Part shown: in pieces, positions 50,043-58,278 of the stretch
Layout: each line of letters begins with the position of its first letter
How positions within the stretch are numbered: the stretch's first letter is position 1
Assembly (NCBI RefSeq): GCF_029626175.1
Contig: NZ_JARUBM010000002.1
Span: 6,093,001 to 6,157,000 of the forward strand
DNA from: Micromonospora sp. WMMD1082
GTDB lineage: Bacteria > Actinomycetota > Actinomycetes > Mycobacteriales > Micromonosporaceae
Length of the DNA: 64,000 nt
Direction of reading: 5' to 3'
Translations under genes and position numbers: made by a program
Notes under the pieces: model-generated
Told to the model about the DNA's origin: nothing
Seen by the model: the letters and a program-made list of their open reading frames with translations, nothing else
The model's database searches: none

Positions 50043-50753
50043 TCATGCAGCCGGGCGCCAGTCTGCGGTGATGGTGGCAATGCCAGCGGTTACCGCCTCC
50101 GGGTCGACGAGTTGATGCAAGTGTCCGCCGGGCACCTCCGCGACGCGCCAACCTCGCGTCCGTGCCTCCCGGGCCAGGCGGTCGTACGGCGGCCCGAACA
50201 ACAGATATCCGCATGGCCGACGGTCCCAATCCGCGGGCACAGGGAACTGCTGCTCGTAGTAGCTCAACGGGAGCCGGGGCTGCTCGGCCGCGACCATCGA
50301 TCTGGTCTGGGGGTCGGGAAACAGCGGTGCGACGATGCTCTCCTCCCACCATGTCGTCCACTGCGGCAACCGGTCCCGCGTCGCTATCGACCGCAGGTGG
50401 GCCAGCCGTTCGGGTGACGCGGCAGGCGTCGGACCGCGCAGCGAGGGCAAGCTGGCGTCGACGAACAAGCAGCCCGCGACCGGACGCCCGACCGCCGGCA
50501 CGACGACCGGAACCAACGGGCCAGCGTTGCTGTGGGCAACCAACACGATCGGCTGGCCCGGCGGTAGGTGGGAGACGCCGTCGTTGACAGCGGCGCCGAT
50601 CCGTGGCCAGAACGGCGGGTCGTCGACATCGGCCACGTGAACCAACGACGGCACGACCGTCGTCGTGCCCCGTGTCCTCAGGTTGGCCGCCACCGGAGCC
50701 CAGGTCAGCGGACCCAGCAGCAAGCTGTGCAGCAGTACGAACGCCGGCTTCAC
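50043..50753 (-). CDS. Alpha/beta hydrolase
   Basis: A 236-residue alpha/beta-hydrolase. HxLL-type oxyanion start (AFVLLHSLLLGPLTW), nucleophile elbow VLVAHSNAGPLVPVV with Ser, and the late catalytic His in VPGGHLHQLVDPEAV. The GTG at 50753 (VKPAFVLLHS) fits the fold best; starts further upstream would add an Arg-rich tail antisense-like in composition and overlap the SDR gene. Likely an esterase or amidase of unknown substrate. It lies 71 bases downstream of the SDR gene on the same strand and may be part of the same MarR-controlled unit. Confidence 0.85.
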   Translation of the reverse strand: MKPAFVLLHSLLLGPLTWAPVAANLRTRGTTTVVPSLVHVADVDDPPFWPRIGAAVNDGVSHLPPGQPIVLVAHSNAGPLVPVVVPAVGRPVAGCLFVDASLPSLRGPTPAASPERLAHLRSIATRDRLPQWTTWWEESIVAPLFPDPQTRSMVAAEQPRLPLSYYEQQFPVPADWDRRPCGYLLFGPPYDRLAREARTRGWRVAEVPGGHLHQLVDPEAVTAGIATITADWRPAA

Positions 50754-50823
50754 CCGTCCACCATCCACGAAGACGCCTGGCCGCCGCCACCCGGCCGCCT
50801 CGCCGATGACAGGACGTGCGCGT

Positions 50824-51582
50824 TTAGCGCACGAGTTCCCGGCCGCCCGCCAGTGACAGGGTCTGCCCGTTGATGTGGCCATTGGCTGCCGAGGCCAGAT
50901 AGGTGATCGCGGTAGCTATGTCTTCGGGAGTGCAGATGCGGCCGGTCGGGGTCTTCTCCGATTCGGCCGCGACCGCTTTCGGGCCCAGGAACGGAGCATT
51001 CAACACCTTGTCGGTGAGGGTGAAGCCGGGGCGGACGATGTTCGTCAGAATGCCATGGCGGGCCTCCCTGACGGCGAGCACTCGTGCGGCGGTCTCGATC
51101 GCTCCCTTCGCGGTGGCATAGGCGAGCGGCCCGGCCATGGGTTGCTCGACGATGTCGGTCGAGACGACAACGACGCGCCCCCAGCCGGCGGCGCGCATGG
51201 CCGGTAGGGCCGCGTCGATCAGAGCTGCGGGGCCGACCGTGTTGACGGCCAGCGAGGTGGTGAGGCCGTCGATCTCGTCGGCCTCGAAAGAGGGCCACTG
51301 CACGGCGTTGGCGATCAGGACAGAGATCGGCCCGAGACGTTCGGTGATCTGGTCGATGACGCCCTGCACGGTGACGAGGTCGCCCTGGTCCAGGTGGACG
51401 GCGCAGGCTCGGCCGCCTGCCTCCGTCACGGCGTCGACGACGTCCATGGCGCCGTCGCGGTTGGTATGCCAGGACACTGCGACGGAGGCGCCTTCGGCAG
51501 CCAGGTGCAATGCGGCGGCTCGGCCGATGGCGCCGGAAGCGCCGGTGACGAGGGCGACCTTGTTCGACAGACCGGTTTCCAT
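50824..51582 (-). CDS. Short-chain dehydrogenase/reductase
   Basis: A 252-residue classical SDR. Cofactor motif VALVTGASGAIGRAAALHLA, VLIANAVQW in place of the usual NNAG, and catalytic Ser-Tyr-Lys in VVVVSTDIVEQPMAGPLAYATAKGA; C-terminal CTPEDIATAITYLASAANGHINGQTLSLAGG is typical of FabG-like members. The ATG at 51582 follows gggag at 4 bases. It is divergent from a MarR regulator across a perfect 12+12 palindrome, so it is very probably the regulator's target. Substrate unknown. Confidence 0.92.
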   Translation of the reverse strand: METGLSNKVALVTGASGAIGRAAALHLAAEGASVAVSWHTNRDGAMDVVDAVTEAGGRACAVHLDQGDLVTVQGVIDQITERLGPISVLIANAVQWPSFEADEIDGLTTSLAVNTVGPAALIDAALPAMRAAGWGRVVVVSTDIVEQPMAGPLAYATAKGAIETAARVLAVREARHGILTNIVRPGFTLTDKVLNAPFLGPKAVAAESEKTPTGRICTPEDIATAITYLASAANGHINGQTLSLAGGRELVR

Positions 51583-51589
51583 CACACTC

Positions 51590-51620
51590 CCATAGTCGGC
51601 TATAAGTTAGCCGACTATGG
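51590..51620. promoter_or_regulatory. Palindromic MarR operator
   Basis: CCATAGTCGGCT (51590-51601) and AGCCGACTATGG (51609-51620) are perfect reverse complements around a 7-base centre ATAAGTT, positioned just upstream of the SDR start and before the marR promoter. A symmetric site of this size fits a MarR dimer. Confidence 0.78.
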
Positions 51621-51647
51621 ATCAGGGATGGATGGCTTGTCAACTCG

Positions 51648-51659
51648 TACACTGCCCAG
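51648..51659 (+). promoter_or_regulatory. Leaderless promoter -10 (TACACT) of the marR gene
   Basis: TACACT at 51648-51653, then 6 bases and the GTG at 51660. The operator palindrome ends 27 bases upstream, overlapping the expected -35 zone. Confidence 0.5.
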
Positions 51660-52109
51660 GTGGAACTCGCGGATGTCCTGGCCACCAACAAGGCCCTGGT
51701 CAAGGTGGCCAAGCTGTACCGGAGTGCCCAGGCCGACGTCCTGGCCGGGCTCGCCCTGCACCCCGGGCAGGACGTCTTGCTGTGGATGCTGGGGCAGGAG
51801 CCCGACGGCATGACGGTCTCCGAGGTCGCCGCTCGCCTCGGCGTGGAGCAGCCGACCGTGACGCGCAGCCTCAGTCGTCTCGAGCACGGCGGCTGGTTCG
51901 TCAGGAGGTCCGTGCCGGGCGATCGGCGCGCCACCCGCATCGTGTTGACCGACAAGGGTCGGACCGGCATCTCGGAGATCGAATCGGCCTGGCGCACCCT
52001 CGCCGAGACCGCAACAGCCGGAATGGCGAACGATCAACGGGCCGCGTTGGTCGAACTCCTGGAAAAGGTGCGCGGAAACCTTCTCACCCTAGCCATCGAA
52101 ACCGACTGA
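51660..52109 (+). CDS. MarR-family transcriptional regulator
   Basis: A 149-residue winged-helix regulator: LHPGQDVLLWMLGQEPDGMTVSEVAARLGVEQPTVTRSLSRLEHGGWFVRRSVPGDRRATRIVLTDKG in order spans helix-turn-helix and wing (DRRATRI). MarR proteins dissociate from DNA on binding phenolic or other small ligands or on oxidation; there is no Cys here, so a ligand is more likely. It starts at GTG with a leaderless -10 box and faces the SDR/hydrolase genes over a palindrome. Confidence 0.93.
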   Translation: MELADVLATNKALVKVAKLYRSAQADVLAGLALHPGQDVLLWMLGQEPDGMTVSEVAARLGVEQPTVTRSLSRLEHGGWFVRRSVPGDRRATRIVLTDKGRTGISEIESAWRTLAETATAGMANDQRAALVELLEKVRGNLLTLAIETD

Positions 52110-52165
52110 CCGGACTCCCCACCCCGCAACATCCTGAGTACGCGGGCGGATGCGCGTCTCCCACG

Positions 52166-52179
52166 GTCTCGGCCGAGAC
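52166..52179. repeat. 14-bp perfect palindrome
   Basis: GTCTCGGCCGAGAC reads the same on both strands. It lies between the end of marR and the end of the frameshifted gene; it may be a small terminator stem or chance. Confidence 0.35.
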
Positions 52180-52235
52180 GGGCACGAGATGGCGCGCGAG
52201 GTGCGACAGAGATCCGGATGCTGTGGCGCTTCGTG

Positions 52236-52555
52236 TCAGAGATCGACGCGCTGCTCGACCGCTGCAGGATCGTTCGCCTCGCCGAAGCGGAGCACCGCGT
52301 GCGCCGGCCGCGCGGGAAAGGCCCGCAGGTGAGGTTCCATCGCGGCGAAAAACGACTCGCGTCGGGGCCGTACGCGTACAGCACCGCTTCGCCGGCACCG
52401 AGTTCGTCGCCGTCGATTTCCCCGACAGCCGCTGATTCGATTGCAGCGGTCAACCGTTTCGCAAGACCGCGTACCGCCTCGCGTTCCTCCCGCGTACCGA
52501 ACTCGTCGCCCGACAGCGGAAGACACACGATGACAGCATGCTCCGACGAACCCAT
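52236..52555 (-). pseudogene. Small hypothetical protein gene broken by a single-base frameshift
   Basis: From the ATG at 52555 the product begins MGSSEHAVIVCLPLSGDEFG and runs to YAYGPDA, then the frame turns into Arg/Ser-rich noise. In the next frame the natural continuation ESFFAAMEPHLRAFPARP...EANDPAAVEQRVDL is intact to a stop at 52236. Loss of one base (a G) near 52360 explains this; restored, the protein would have about 106 residues. I recall such acidic proteins as a conserved hypothetical group in actinobacteria. It may be a true mutation or a sequencing error. Confidence 0.72.
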
Positions 52556-52601
52556 ACGTTCTCCCGACCACTACTCGGCGCACCAGACGCGACCGCCGAC
52601 G

Positions 52602-53405
52602 TTAGCCCGCCTTGATGACCGCTTCGAGGTGAGGCTCGACGAGGGCCAGTACTGCTTGGTGTGTGGCCGCGTCGGCCGAGACTATGAAGCCACGTCCGGC
52701 GTTCAGCGGGTTACCCGCCAGGTCGCTGATTGCGCAGCCTGCCGCCTCGGCGATTGCGATCCCGGCCGCGAAGTGGAGGTTCTCGCGGAAGGTGCCGTCG
52801 GAGACGTACGCCGCCCTTCGGCCGGCTGCGACCCAGGCCACGCCCAGCGTGGAGGAGATGACGCGGGGCCCGTAGGCACCGCGCAGGTGAGGATCATGCA
52901 CGAGTTGTCCACCGACGAACGGACGGTCGAGCGGGCCGTCGCAGTTGATCTCGATGAGACCAGAGACCGCAGACGGAGCCAGCGGCCGGTCCCTGCCGTA
53001 GGCGCGCAGGCAGGCAGCCGACCCGTCGGTCCAGAAGACCTCGCCGGCGATCGGATCGGTGGAGGCAGCGGCACGGCCTATCCCGTCTTGGAGTAGCGCG
53101 ACGTTGACTGCGACCAGAGGGGTGGTGGCGGCGAAGTTCAGAGTGCCGCAGAGGGGGTCAATGAGCCAGCGTCGTCTCGCTGCCTCGGAGTCAGCGCCCC
53201 CGGTTTCCTCGCCGGTGCATGGGTCTGCGGGGCGATGACGCGCCAGGACCCTTACGATCGCAGCCTCGGCATCGAGGTCCGTGTTGGTGGCGAAGTCAGT
53301 CGCAGACTTCGCGAAGCGGACGTGGTCCGCACCGTAGTTCCGAACGACCACCTCGGCTCCTGCGAGAGCTGCCGCGATGGCAACCTCAGCATCAGTCAGG
53401 GTCAT
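52602..53405 (-). CDS. Inositol monophosphatase-family protein with altered active site
   Basis: A 267-residue member of the IMPase/FBPase-like superfamily: GEE motif (residues 65-67), WLIDPLCGTLNFAATT and the C-terminal AAGIAIAEAAGCAISDLAGNPLN. In canonical enzymes the second motif is DPxDGT; here the second metal-ligand Asp is Cys (C86), and the usual WD before AAG is replaced by HF. It keeps the fold but may have a different metal site, substrate or no phosphatase activity. An eroded copy of its 3' end occurs at 55124-55172. The ATG at 53405 gives MTLTDAEVAIAAALAGA. Confidence 0.87.
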   Translation of the reverse strand: MTLTDAEVAIAAALAGAEVVVRNYGADHVRFAKSATDFATNTDLDAEAAIVRVLARHRPADPCTGEETGGADSEAARRRWLIDPLCGTLNFAATTPLVAVNVALLQDGIGRAAASTDPIAGEVFWTDGSAACLRAYGRDRPLAPSAVSGLIEINCDGPLDRPFVGGQLVHDPHLRGAYGPRVISSTLGVAWVAAGRRAAYVSDGTFRENLHFAAGIAIAEAAGCAISDLAGNPLNAGRGFIVSADAATHQAVLALVEPHLEAVIKAG

Positions 53406-53615
53406 GAGGCGACCCTAGCCACCTGCTACGCCGCGACCCGGAGCGCCAGGACTGCGGCGGTACCGAGGTCAGCTCAGCAGGCCGATAGACGACTGGGTCA
53501 CCGAACGCATCCTGGCATGGGTCCGGATCCATCTCGCGAGCTGACCGCCCGGTGACCCCGCCATACCGGCAGAGGGCTGTCAGACTGAGGCGTTCGGTTC
53601 GGTCGGAAGCGAGTG

Positions 53616-54155
53616 ATGATGAGGCAGCCAACACTGTTCCTGACTGTGGGGCTCCCCTGCACCGGGAAGACCACCGCCGCTCGGCGCATCGAGATCGATC
53701 ACGAAGCAGTTCGTCTCACGAAGGACGAATGGGTGAAGGCTCTCTACGGGGACGAGAATCCGCCATCGGCGGGGGACGTGATCGAAGGACGACTCATCGA
53801 GATCGGGCTGCGCGCCCTCGAACTGGGCAACAACGTCGTGATCGACTACGGCCTCTGGAGTCGAGACGAGCGCTCCGCGCTCCGCCAGGCGGCAGCCGAC
53901 CTGGGCGCGACGGTGGAGCTGCGCTACTTCGAACTCACCCCAGCCGAGCAGCGGAGACGACTCGATCAGCGCCAGGCCGAGGCGCCACACACGACGTGGC
54001 CCATGTTCGACGAGGAACTCGTCGAATGGGCTGCCAGCATCGAGGTCCCAACGCAGGGCGAACTCGACGGCAGTGAGCCCATTGATGACCCACCGGCTGG
54101 ATTCGCGACATGGGACGAATGGCGTGGACACCGCTGGCCGCCATCGGTCTCCTGA
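53616..54155 (+). CDS. P-loop kinase/ATPase of the AAA_33 type
   Basis: A 179-residue single-domain P-loop protein: LFLTVGLPCTGKTTAARRIE (Walker A residues 12-20), RLTKDEWVKALYGD, and NNVVIDYGLWSRDERSALRQ, the pattern of AAA_33 (Zeta-toxin/polynucleotide-kinase-like) small kinases. C-terminal EPIDDPPAGFATWDEWR is typical of one actinobacterial subgroup. Substrate unknown; nucleic acid, nucleotide or sugar are possible. The ATG at 53616 is favoured by a ggaag ribosome-binding site at 6 bases; GTG 53613 and ATG 53619 are alternatives. Confidence 0.83.
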   Translation: MMRQPTLFLTVGLPCTGKTTAARRIEIDHEAVRLTKDEWVKALYGDENPPSAGDVIEGRLIEIGLRALELGNNVVIDYGLWSRDERSALRQAAADLGATVELRYFELTPAEQRRRLDQRQAEAPHTTWPMFDEELVEWAASIEVPTQGELDGSEPIDDPPAGFATWDEWRGHRWPPSVS

Positions 54156-54156
54156 C

Positions 54157-55129
54157 GCCTGCTCCTCGCAGCCCGTCGATCACGACGCTGAGGCCGGTGA
54201 GCTGCTGGCCCGGGTGCGGGCCAGCGATGTGAGCGCCGAGACGCTCGCCCGGATCGAGGCGCGCGTCGATGATCTGGCGAGTGCGTACGCGACCACCCGG
54301 CCGGTTGATCTGCTACCGATGGTGCGGCGGCAGTTGGCCTACGTCGGGCGCCTGCTCGACGGTCGTGGCACGTTGGCGCAGCGGCGGCGGCTCGTCGTTG
54401 CCGGTGGCTGGTTGACGGTGCTACGGGCGACGGTGCACATCGATCTTCTCCAACAGTCGGCGGCCGGCACGCATCTGAGCACCGCCATGGCACTCGCGGA
54501 GCATGCCGAGCATCCGGAGATCCAGGCGTGGTGCCTGGAGACGCAGGCGTGGGACCGGCTCACCCGAGGCGACTACCGACAGGCCATGGACCTCTCACAG
54601 CAAGCTCAACGGGTGGCGCCCCGGGGCAGTTCGGCGCACATCCAGGCGACCGCTCAGGAGGCGCGGGTGTGGGCGCGGTTGGCCGACGTGCGGCGGACGC
54701 GTGATGCACTGGATCGGCTGCAGCGGTTGACGGCGAATCTGCCGGTGCCGGAGCGGGCCGAGCACCACTACCGGTACGACCCGACGAAGGCGTTGGCGTA
54801 CACGGCGACGACGCTGTCGTGGGCGGGTGACCCGGCCGCCGAGCAGATCGCGCGGACTGCCCTGGCCGAGTTGGGATCCGCGCGGCGACGGTGGGCAGCG
54901 ACCACGGCGCTCCGCGTCCGCCCGTCTGGATCTCGCCATGGCGCTGCTGGCCGCCGACGCGCCGGATGAGGCCAGCGCGGTCGCCGCCGAGGCGGTCCGG
55001 TCTGGGCGGGTGGTGTCGTCGAACTGGTGGCGGGCTCGGGAAGTGCTCCGGCGGGTCGAACTGACCGGGGCGGCGGAAGCGGCGGCGCTCCGCGACGTGT
55101 ACGAGGCGCACTGGCCCGAGACTCGTTAG
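54157..55129 (+). pseudogene. XRE/TPR regulator remnant: DNA-binding part missing, frameshift near 54875
   Basis: The sequence encodes the C-terminal TPR-like domain of an actinomycete XRE regulator (GELLARVRASDVSAETLARIEARVDDLASAYATTRP ... HPEIQAWCLETQAWDRLTRGDYRQAMDLSQQA) but no HTH. After LAELG the frame changes: the natural continuation SARLDLAMALLAADAPDEAS...EAHWPETR is one frame over and ends at the TAG at 55127-55129. It starts directly behind the kinase gene with no good start codon outside that gene. It is related in type to the two intact-looking regulators downstream. Confidence 0.7.
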
Positions 55130-55172
55130 AGCCCGCTGTGATGACCGCTTCGAGGTGGGCTCGACGAGGACC
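55124..55172. repeat. Eroded duplicate of the inositol-monophosphatase 3' end
   Basis: The segment matches 52601-52647 with a few substitutions and small indels, including GATGACCGCTTCGAGGTG in common. It corresponds, on the minus strand, to the last about 14 codons (…VEPHLEAVIKAG) and stop of the 52602-53405 gene, here out of frame and without the rest of the gene. Confidence 0.7.
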
Positions 55173-55403
55173 CGACCCGCGGCATGATCGGGTGTCCGCT
55201 ACGTGGCCGGGTCGGGGTGCAGGACCATCGCACAAGTCGTCCGGCGCCGTCGCCGGCCCTCCGTCGCGCCCGCATGGGTCGTAGAAGGGGACAGATGATC
55301 AAGCGCGTGCGGCTGCTGTCGGTGCGTATCGGTGTACCGTCCGAAGTGGCAGCCTGCCGGGGATGGTCGGCAGGGGTTCTCATGTGATCTGGGAGTGCCG
55401 CTG

Positions 55404-56585
55404 ATGCCTCGTCGGCCTATACCTGCTGATCCGTCGATTGGTGATCGTATTCGTGCTCGTCGGGAGCTGCGTGGCTGGAGTGTGCGGTACGCGGCCAGTC
55501 GGGCAGGTATCTCCCACACGTCGTGGTCGCGGATTGAGCGTGGTCAGCAGCGCACCGACCGGTACATGGTGGTGGATCTGGCGGCGGCGCTTGAGTGTTC
55601 GGTGGTGGATCTGACCGGGCAGGCGTACACGCCGGCTGACCGGCAGCTTGACGCCGCGCGCATCGACGCCGAGCGGGTATGGCGGATCATGATGGACACG
55701 CCGATGGCCGGGCGTTCCGATGCGGTGGCGACCGTCGAGCAGGTACGCCGAGAGGCGGCGCTCGTGCGTGGCCTGTACGGGCGGTGCGACTACGCGGGTG
55801 CGTTGCGGCGGCTTGTCGACCTGGTGCCGGCGATGCACGGTCTGACCGATCGGCGGGCGGCGTTGACGGAGATGGTGCCGGTGTACGGCGTGGCGATGGG
55901 GTCGTTGCTCAACGTCAGCTACCCGGCGCATGCGTGGTTGGCGGCGGAGCGTTGCGCCGAGGCGGCCGGGTTGCTCGATGACCCGGTGGCGGTCGGGGTC
56001 GCGGCGGCGAACCGGGCGCGGGTGTCGGCCTATTCGGGGGCGTACGGTCCGGCGCGGGCGCTGTGTGACGTCGCGGCTGCTGATCTAGCGGGTAGCGGCG
56101 CGCACGGGGCGTTGGACGTGTTGGGGTTCCTGCACCTGGCGCGGGCGCATCACCTCGCCGGGCTGCGCGATCAGGCAGGTGCGGAGGAGCATCTGGCCGA
56201 GGCCCGGCGGATCGCGGCACACACCGGGGAGACCGAGAGTTGGGATCTCGCCTGGGGGCCACGGAACGTCGCGTTGTGGTTGATGGCGTTCCTGCTGGAT
56301 ACGGGCCGTCCGGAGGCGGCGTTGCAGACGGCGGCGGGTGTGGAGTTGGCGGGTCTGCCGGCGGTACGGCAGGTGTATTTCTGGCTCGACATGGGCCGGG
56401 CCGCTGAGGCGGTCGGCCGGGACCGGGATGCGGTGCGGATGCTGCTCGCTGCGGAGCGGGTCGGTCCGCAGCATGCCCGCTCGTCGGTGTCGGCGCGGGA
56501 GACGGCACGGTCGTTGCTGCGCAAGGGCGCGACATCCCCGGAGTTGCGGGGGCTGTGCGAGCGGATGAGCCTCACCTCCCAGTAG
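55404..56585 (+). CDS. XRE-family regulator with TPR-like C-terminal domain
   Basis: A 393-residue protein. HTH_XRE at residues about 10-70 (SIGDRIRARRELRGWSVRYAASRAGISHTSWSRIERG), then a long helical TPR-like domain (REAALVRGLYGRCDYAGALRRLVDLVPAM ... AHHLAGLRDQAGAEEHLAEARRIA). Such proteins are abundant in actinomycetes, often as regulators of secondary metabolism or development, with peptide- or metabolite-responsive TPR parts. The ATG at 55404 has a gggag ribosome-binding site; an upstream in-frame ATG at 55332 is less likely. A 7-bp-stem hairpin lies in its leader (about 55351-55373). Confidence 0.88.
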   Translation: MPRRPIPADPSIGDRIRARRELRGWSVRYAASRAGISHTSWSRIERGQQRTDRYMVVDLAAALECSVVDLTGQAYTPADRQLDAARIDAERVWRIMMDTPMAGRSDAVATVEQVRREAALVRGLYGRCDYAGALRRLVDLVPAMHGLTDRRAALTEMVPVYGVAMGSLLNVSYPAHAWLAAERCAEAAGLLDDPVAVGVAAANRARVSAYSGAYGPARALCDVAAADLAGSGAHGALDVLGFLHLARAHHLAGLRDQAGAEEHLAEARRIAAHTGETESWDLAWGPRNVALWLMAFLLDTGRPEAALQTAAGVELAGLPAVRQVYFWLDMGRAAEAVGRDRDAVRMLLAAERVGPQHARSSVSARETARSLLRKGATSPELRGLCERMSLTSQ

Positions 56586-56666
56586 TGGTGCGTAAGCGTT
56601 CCAGCTAACCAATGTGCGTTCCGTAGCGTCCCGATTACAGCGCGGTCCGCATGTTCACCCATCCCG

Positions 56667-56921
56667 ATGTGCTGGGTCGCGCCTTTGAGCCGGCGCGACG
56701 GTGGCGACCTCTCCCGAGAACACCGCCGTGCCCTGTCCGAAGAGGGGTCGTACGTGGGCGGCGTGGAACACGATGGAGGGCACAGCCGAGGCGAGCAGGC
56801 GGAAGCGGCGGAGCGGGAGGCCGCGAAGCAGCGGATTCTGGCGCAGGCCGAGGCCGAGCGGATACCGGTCGAGGAGACAACATCGGCGGTGCCGGATCGG
56901 CGGTGGCGTCGTGACCGGTGA
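56667..56921 (+). CDS. Small hypothetical protein
   Basis: An 84-residue ORF whose second half (GEQAEAAEREAAKQRILAQAEAERIP) is a charged helix, ending 4 to 11 bases into the next gene (overlapping start region). Codon pattern in the second half looks coding; the first half is Arg-rich and the true start could be an internal GTG at 56754. Short helical ORFs in front of XRE/TPR regulators are common in this type of genome. No function assigned. Confidence 0.45.
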   Translation: MCWVAPLSRRDGGDLSREHRRALSEEGSYVGGVEHDGGHSRGEQAEAAEREAAKQRILAQAEAERIPVEETTSAVPDRRWRRDR

Positions 56922-58102
56922 CCCCGTGCCGATCGGTCGACGGGTCGCCTACCTGCGGGGTGCGTCGGAGGCTGTCCCAGCAGACGTTCGCCGACCGGCT
57001 GGGCAAGTCGAAGAGTTGGGTGGACAAGGTCGAGCGCGGCGTGCGGTCGTTGGAGCGCCTGTCGACCATCCGCGACATCGCCACCGTGCTCCGCGTCGAC
57101 ACCGCGACCCTGCTCGGACGCGACATCGAGCCCGCCGATACAGCCGAGCGTCACGAGGGTGTCGCCCAGATCAGGGCGGCAATGTCGACTTACGAGATGG
57201 CCCTCGGCCGACCGTCGGGCCGCCGCGAGGTGATGCCACCGGAGAGACTGGCGCGGGAGATCGCGCACGCGTGGACGACCTACCAGCACGCCCGGTACCC
57301 CCACCTGATCGAGCTGGTGCCAGCGCTGTTGACCGAGGTGCACCGCACTCACGCCCAGGACCCGGAAGCGGGCCGGACGCTGGTGGTGGAGGCGTACCGG
57401 GTGACGGCAGCGTTGCTGGTCAAGCTGGACGAAGGCCACCTTGCCTGGCTGGCCGCCGACCGGGCCATGTCCGCCGCCACCGGTGACCGCGTGTTGCTGG
57501 CCTGCGCAGCGGTGCAGCTCGGCCAGGTCCTCCGGGCATCGGCGCGGGCGAGGTCGGTGATGCTGGCCGCCGCCTACCGGATCGCCCCACCCGACCCCGA
57601 CGCAGGATCACCACAGGAGATGTCGCTGTGCGGGTCGCTGCTGATCCAGGCGGCCCTGATCGCGGCCCGGGCAGGCGACGACCGCGCCACCGCTGACCTG
57701 CTGGACGAGGCCGCCGAGATGGCCGTTCGGGTCGGTGACGGGCACGACCATCACCGGACCACGTTCGGGCCGACCGCCGTGGAACTGGCCCGCGTCGCCG
57801 CCGCCGTCGAGCTGGGCGACGGACCAGAGGCGGTCGCCCGGCACGAGAAGGCGATCCGGCGGGACGGATGGCGCTGGCTACCTGTCGAACACCGCGCCGC
57901 ACACCTCGTCGACGCGGCCCGCGCGTACCTGCACAGCGATGACCACGGCAACGCGGCCCGGGTGTTGATACGGGCCGACAGCATCGCGGCGGCCGAGGTC
58001 CGGCACCGGCCGACGGTACGGGACCTGGTCGCCCAGGCCACCCGCGACCCGCACGCTCCCGCGACAATCGTGCAGCTCGCCCTCGGTCTCGGGCTGGTGT
58101 GA
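56911..58102 (+). pseudogene. XRE/TPR regulator with a frameshift inside the HTH
   Basis: The GTG at 56911 starts a typical N terminus (VTGDPVPIGRRVAYLRG), but after about 17 codons the frame is lost; the HTH continues in the next frame as RRRLSQQTFADRLGKSKSWVDKVERGVRSLERL and runs uninterrupted to 58102 through a helical TPR-like domain (WTTYQHARYPHLIELVPALLTEVH ... LVVEAYRVTAALLVKLDEGHLAWLAADRAM). One extra base near 56962 in CTGCGGGGTGCGTCGG explains the break. Alternatively translation begins at GTG 56918 in the second frame, giving 394 residues with a non-homologous N terminus and no first HTH helix. A real mutation or a sequence error are both possible. Confidence 0.7.
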
Positions 58103-58278
58103 ACGTGACCGCGCCGTTCCTGTCCCTGGCCCAGATCCGCAACCGCCTGACCCTCACCGCCCGACGGAACACCCGCGACCAGACGCGGCCGGAAGGCCGG
58201 TGCCCGGTGTGCGGAGCGCCAGCGGCCGACGCCCTCCGGAGCGCTCAGGCCGGGTCGCAGCGCTCCGACAGGGCGTAG
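58099..58278 (+). CDS. Small zinc-ribbon-like hypothetical protein
   Basis: A 59-residue ORF whose GTG overlaps the stop of the XRE/TPR gene (GTGA). It contains TAPFLSLAQIRNRLTLTARR and a CPVCGAPAAD zinc-knuckle half-motif. Its 3' end overlaps the convergent RibD-type gene by 34 bases. Only one CxxC is present, so any zinc site would need dimerisation or other ligands. Supported by position and motif only. Confidence 0.4.
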   Translation: MNVTAPFLSLAQIRNRLTLTARRNTRDQTRPEGRCPVCGAPAADALRSAQAGSQRSDRA

